A stretch of DNA of 5,912 nucleotides from Haloarculaceae archaeon (lineage in GTDB: Archaea; Halobacteriota; Halobacteria; Halobacteriales; Haloarculaceae). A program made the translations under genes and the position numbers. The first letter of the stretch is position 1, and each line of letters opens with the position of its first letter. The stretch spans positions 1 to 5,912 of the forward strand of contig JAHENO010000058.1 of assembly GCA_018609945.1 (NCBI GenBank), in the 5' to 3' direction. Below the pieces are notes generated by a model. The model did not search any database. It worked only from the letters and a program-made list of their open reading frames with translations, and had not been told where the DNA came from. Shown here piece after piece: positions 5,846-5,912 of this stretch.

Positions 5846-5912
5846 AGGGCTCCGCTTCGCTCCGCCCGCGCTTTCGTTCGGGGCTGCGACTCTTCCACTT
5901 CAAATTTCACGC
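5846..5912. other. Gene-free right edge with imperfect short repeats
   Basis: No supported gene is seen here. GCTCCGC occurs at 5849-5855 and 5859-5865 (10-base period). On the minus strand the stretch is purine-rich, with related units GAACGAAAGCG and GAGCGAAGCG. Such low-complexity GC-rich strings are common between haloarchaeal genes. The final AT-richer AAATTT near the edge could belong to signals of an unseen neighbour. Confidence 0.4.

Noticed and set aside
4768..5910. Minus-strand frame (380 codons) overlapping the lyase gene in another frame
   Set aside because: Ser/Arg/Thr-rich translation without motifs; the lyase in the other frame has complete catalytic motifs and a matching promoter.
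1..5912. tRNA, rRNA, CRISPR array, insertion sequence or attachment site
   Set aside because: I saw no cloverleaf, repeat-spacer series, terminal inverted repeats with transposase, or flanking duplications.

Overview
The window looks like a haloarchaeal chromosome or megaplasmid segment. It is GC-rich, its proteins are very rich in Asp and Glu and poor in Lys (the usual salt-in signature), one promoter has an archaeal BRE/TATA layout, and the ribosome-binding site before hyuB is a strong GGAGGTGA. This assignment is inferred from composition and signals; no rRNA or other phylogenetic marker is present.

Layout. Positions 1-197 hold the 3' end of a plus-strand gene, probably a metallo-beta-lactamase-fold hydrolase. 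A 156-bp intergenic stretch follows, with a small hairpin after the stop and weak promoter-like sequence. A tight three-gene plus-strand operon then runs from 354 to 4906: hyuA (ATP-dependent hydantoinase/oxoprolinase subunit A), hyuB (subunit B, ATGA overlap with hyuA) and an isochorismatase-fold amidohydrolase closest to N-carbamoylsarcosine amidase (its ATG directly abuts the hyuB stop). Thirty bases further on, a convergent minus-strand gene (5809-4937) encodes an isocitrate lyase/PEP mutase superfamily lyase. A good BRE/TATA box lies at the right distance for leaderless transcription. The last 67 bases contain no gene, only purine-biased imperfect repeats.

How the genes may work together. 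HyuA and HyuB together would open a cyclic amide (a hydantoin or lactam) at the cost of ATP, giving an N-carbamoyl amino acid. The third gene's predicted enzyme removes the carbamoyl group from such a product. The best-known pathway with this pair of steps is N-methylhydantoin -> N-carbamoylsarcosine -> sarcosine + NH3 + CO2, part of creatinine breakdown. The substrate is inferred from gene order and family membership, not shown by the sequence. The convergent lyase is separately transcribed, and no functional link to the operon is visible.

The window is mostly ordinary catabolic DNA, and I do not see a clearly undescribed system. The points most worth checking are the three-gene operon logic, the Asn in HyuB where a metal-binding His is expected, and the leaderless promoter of the lyase gene.
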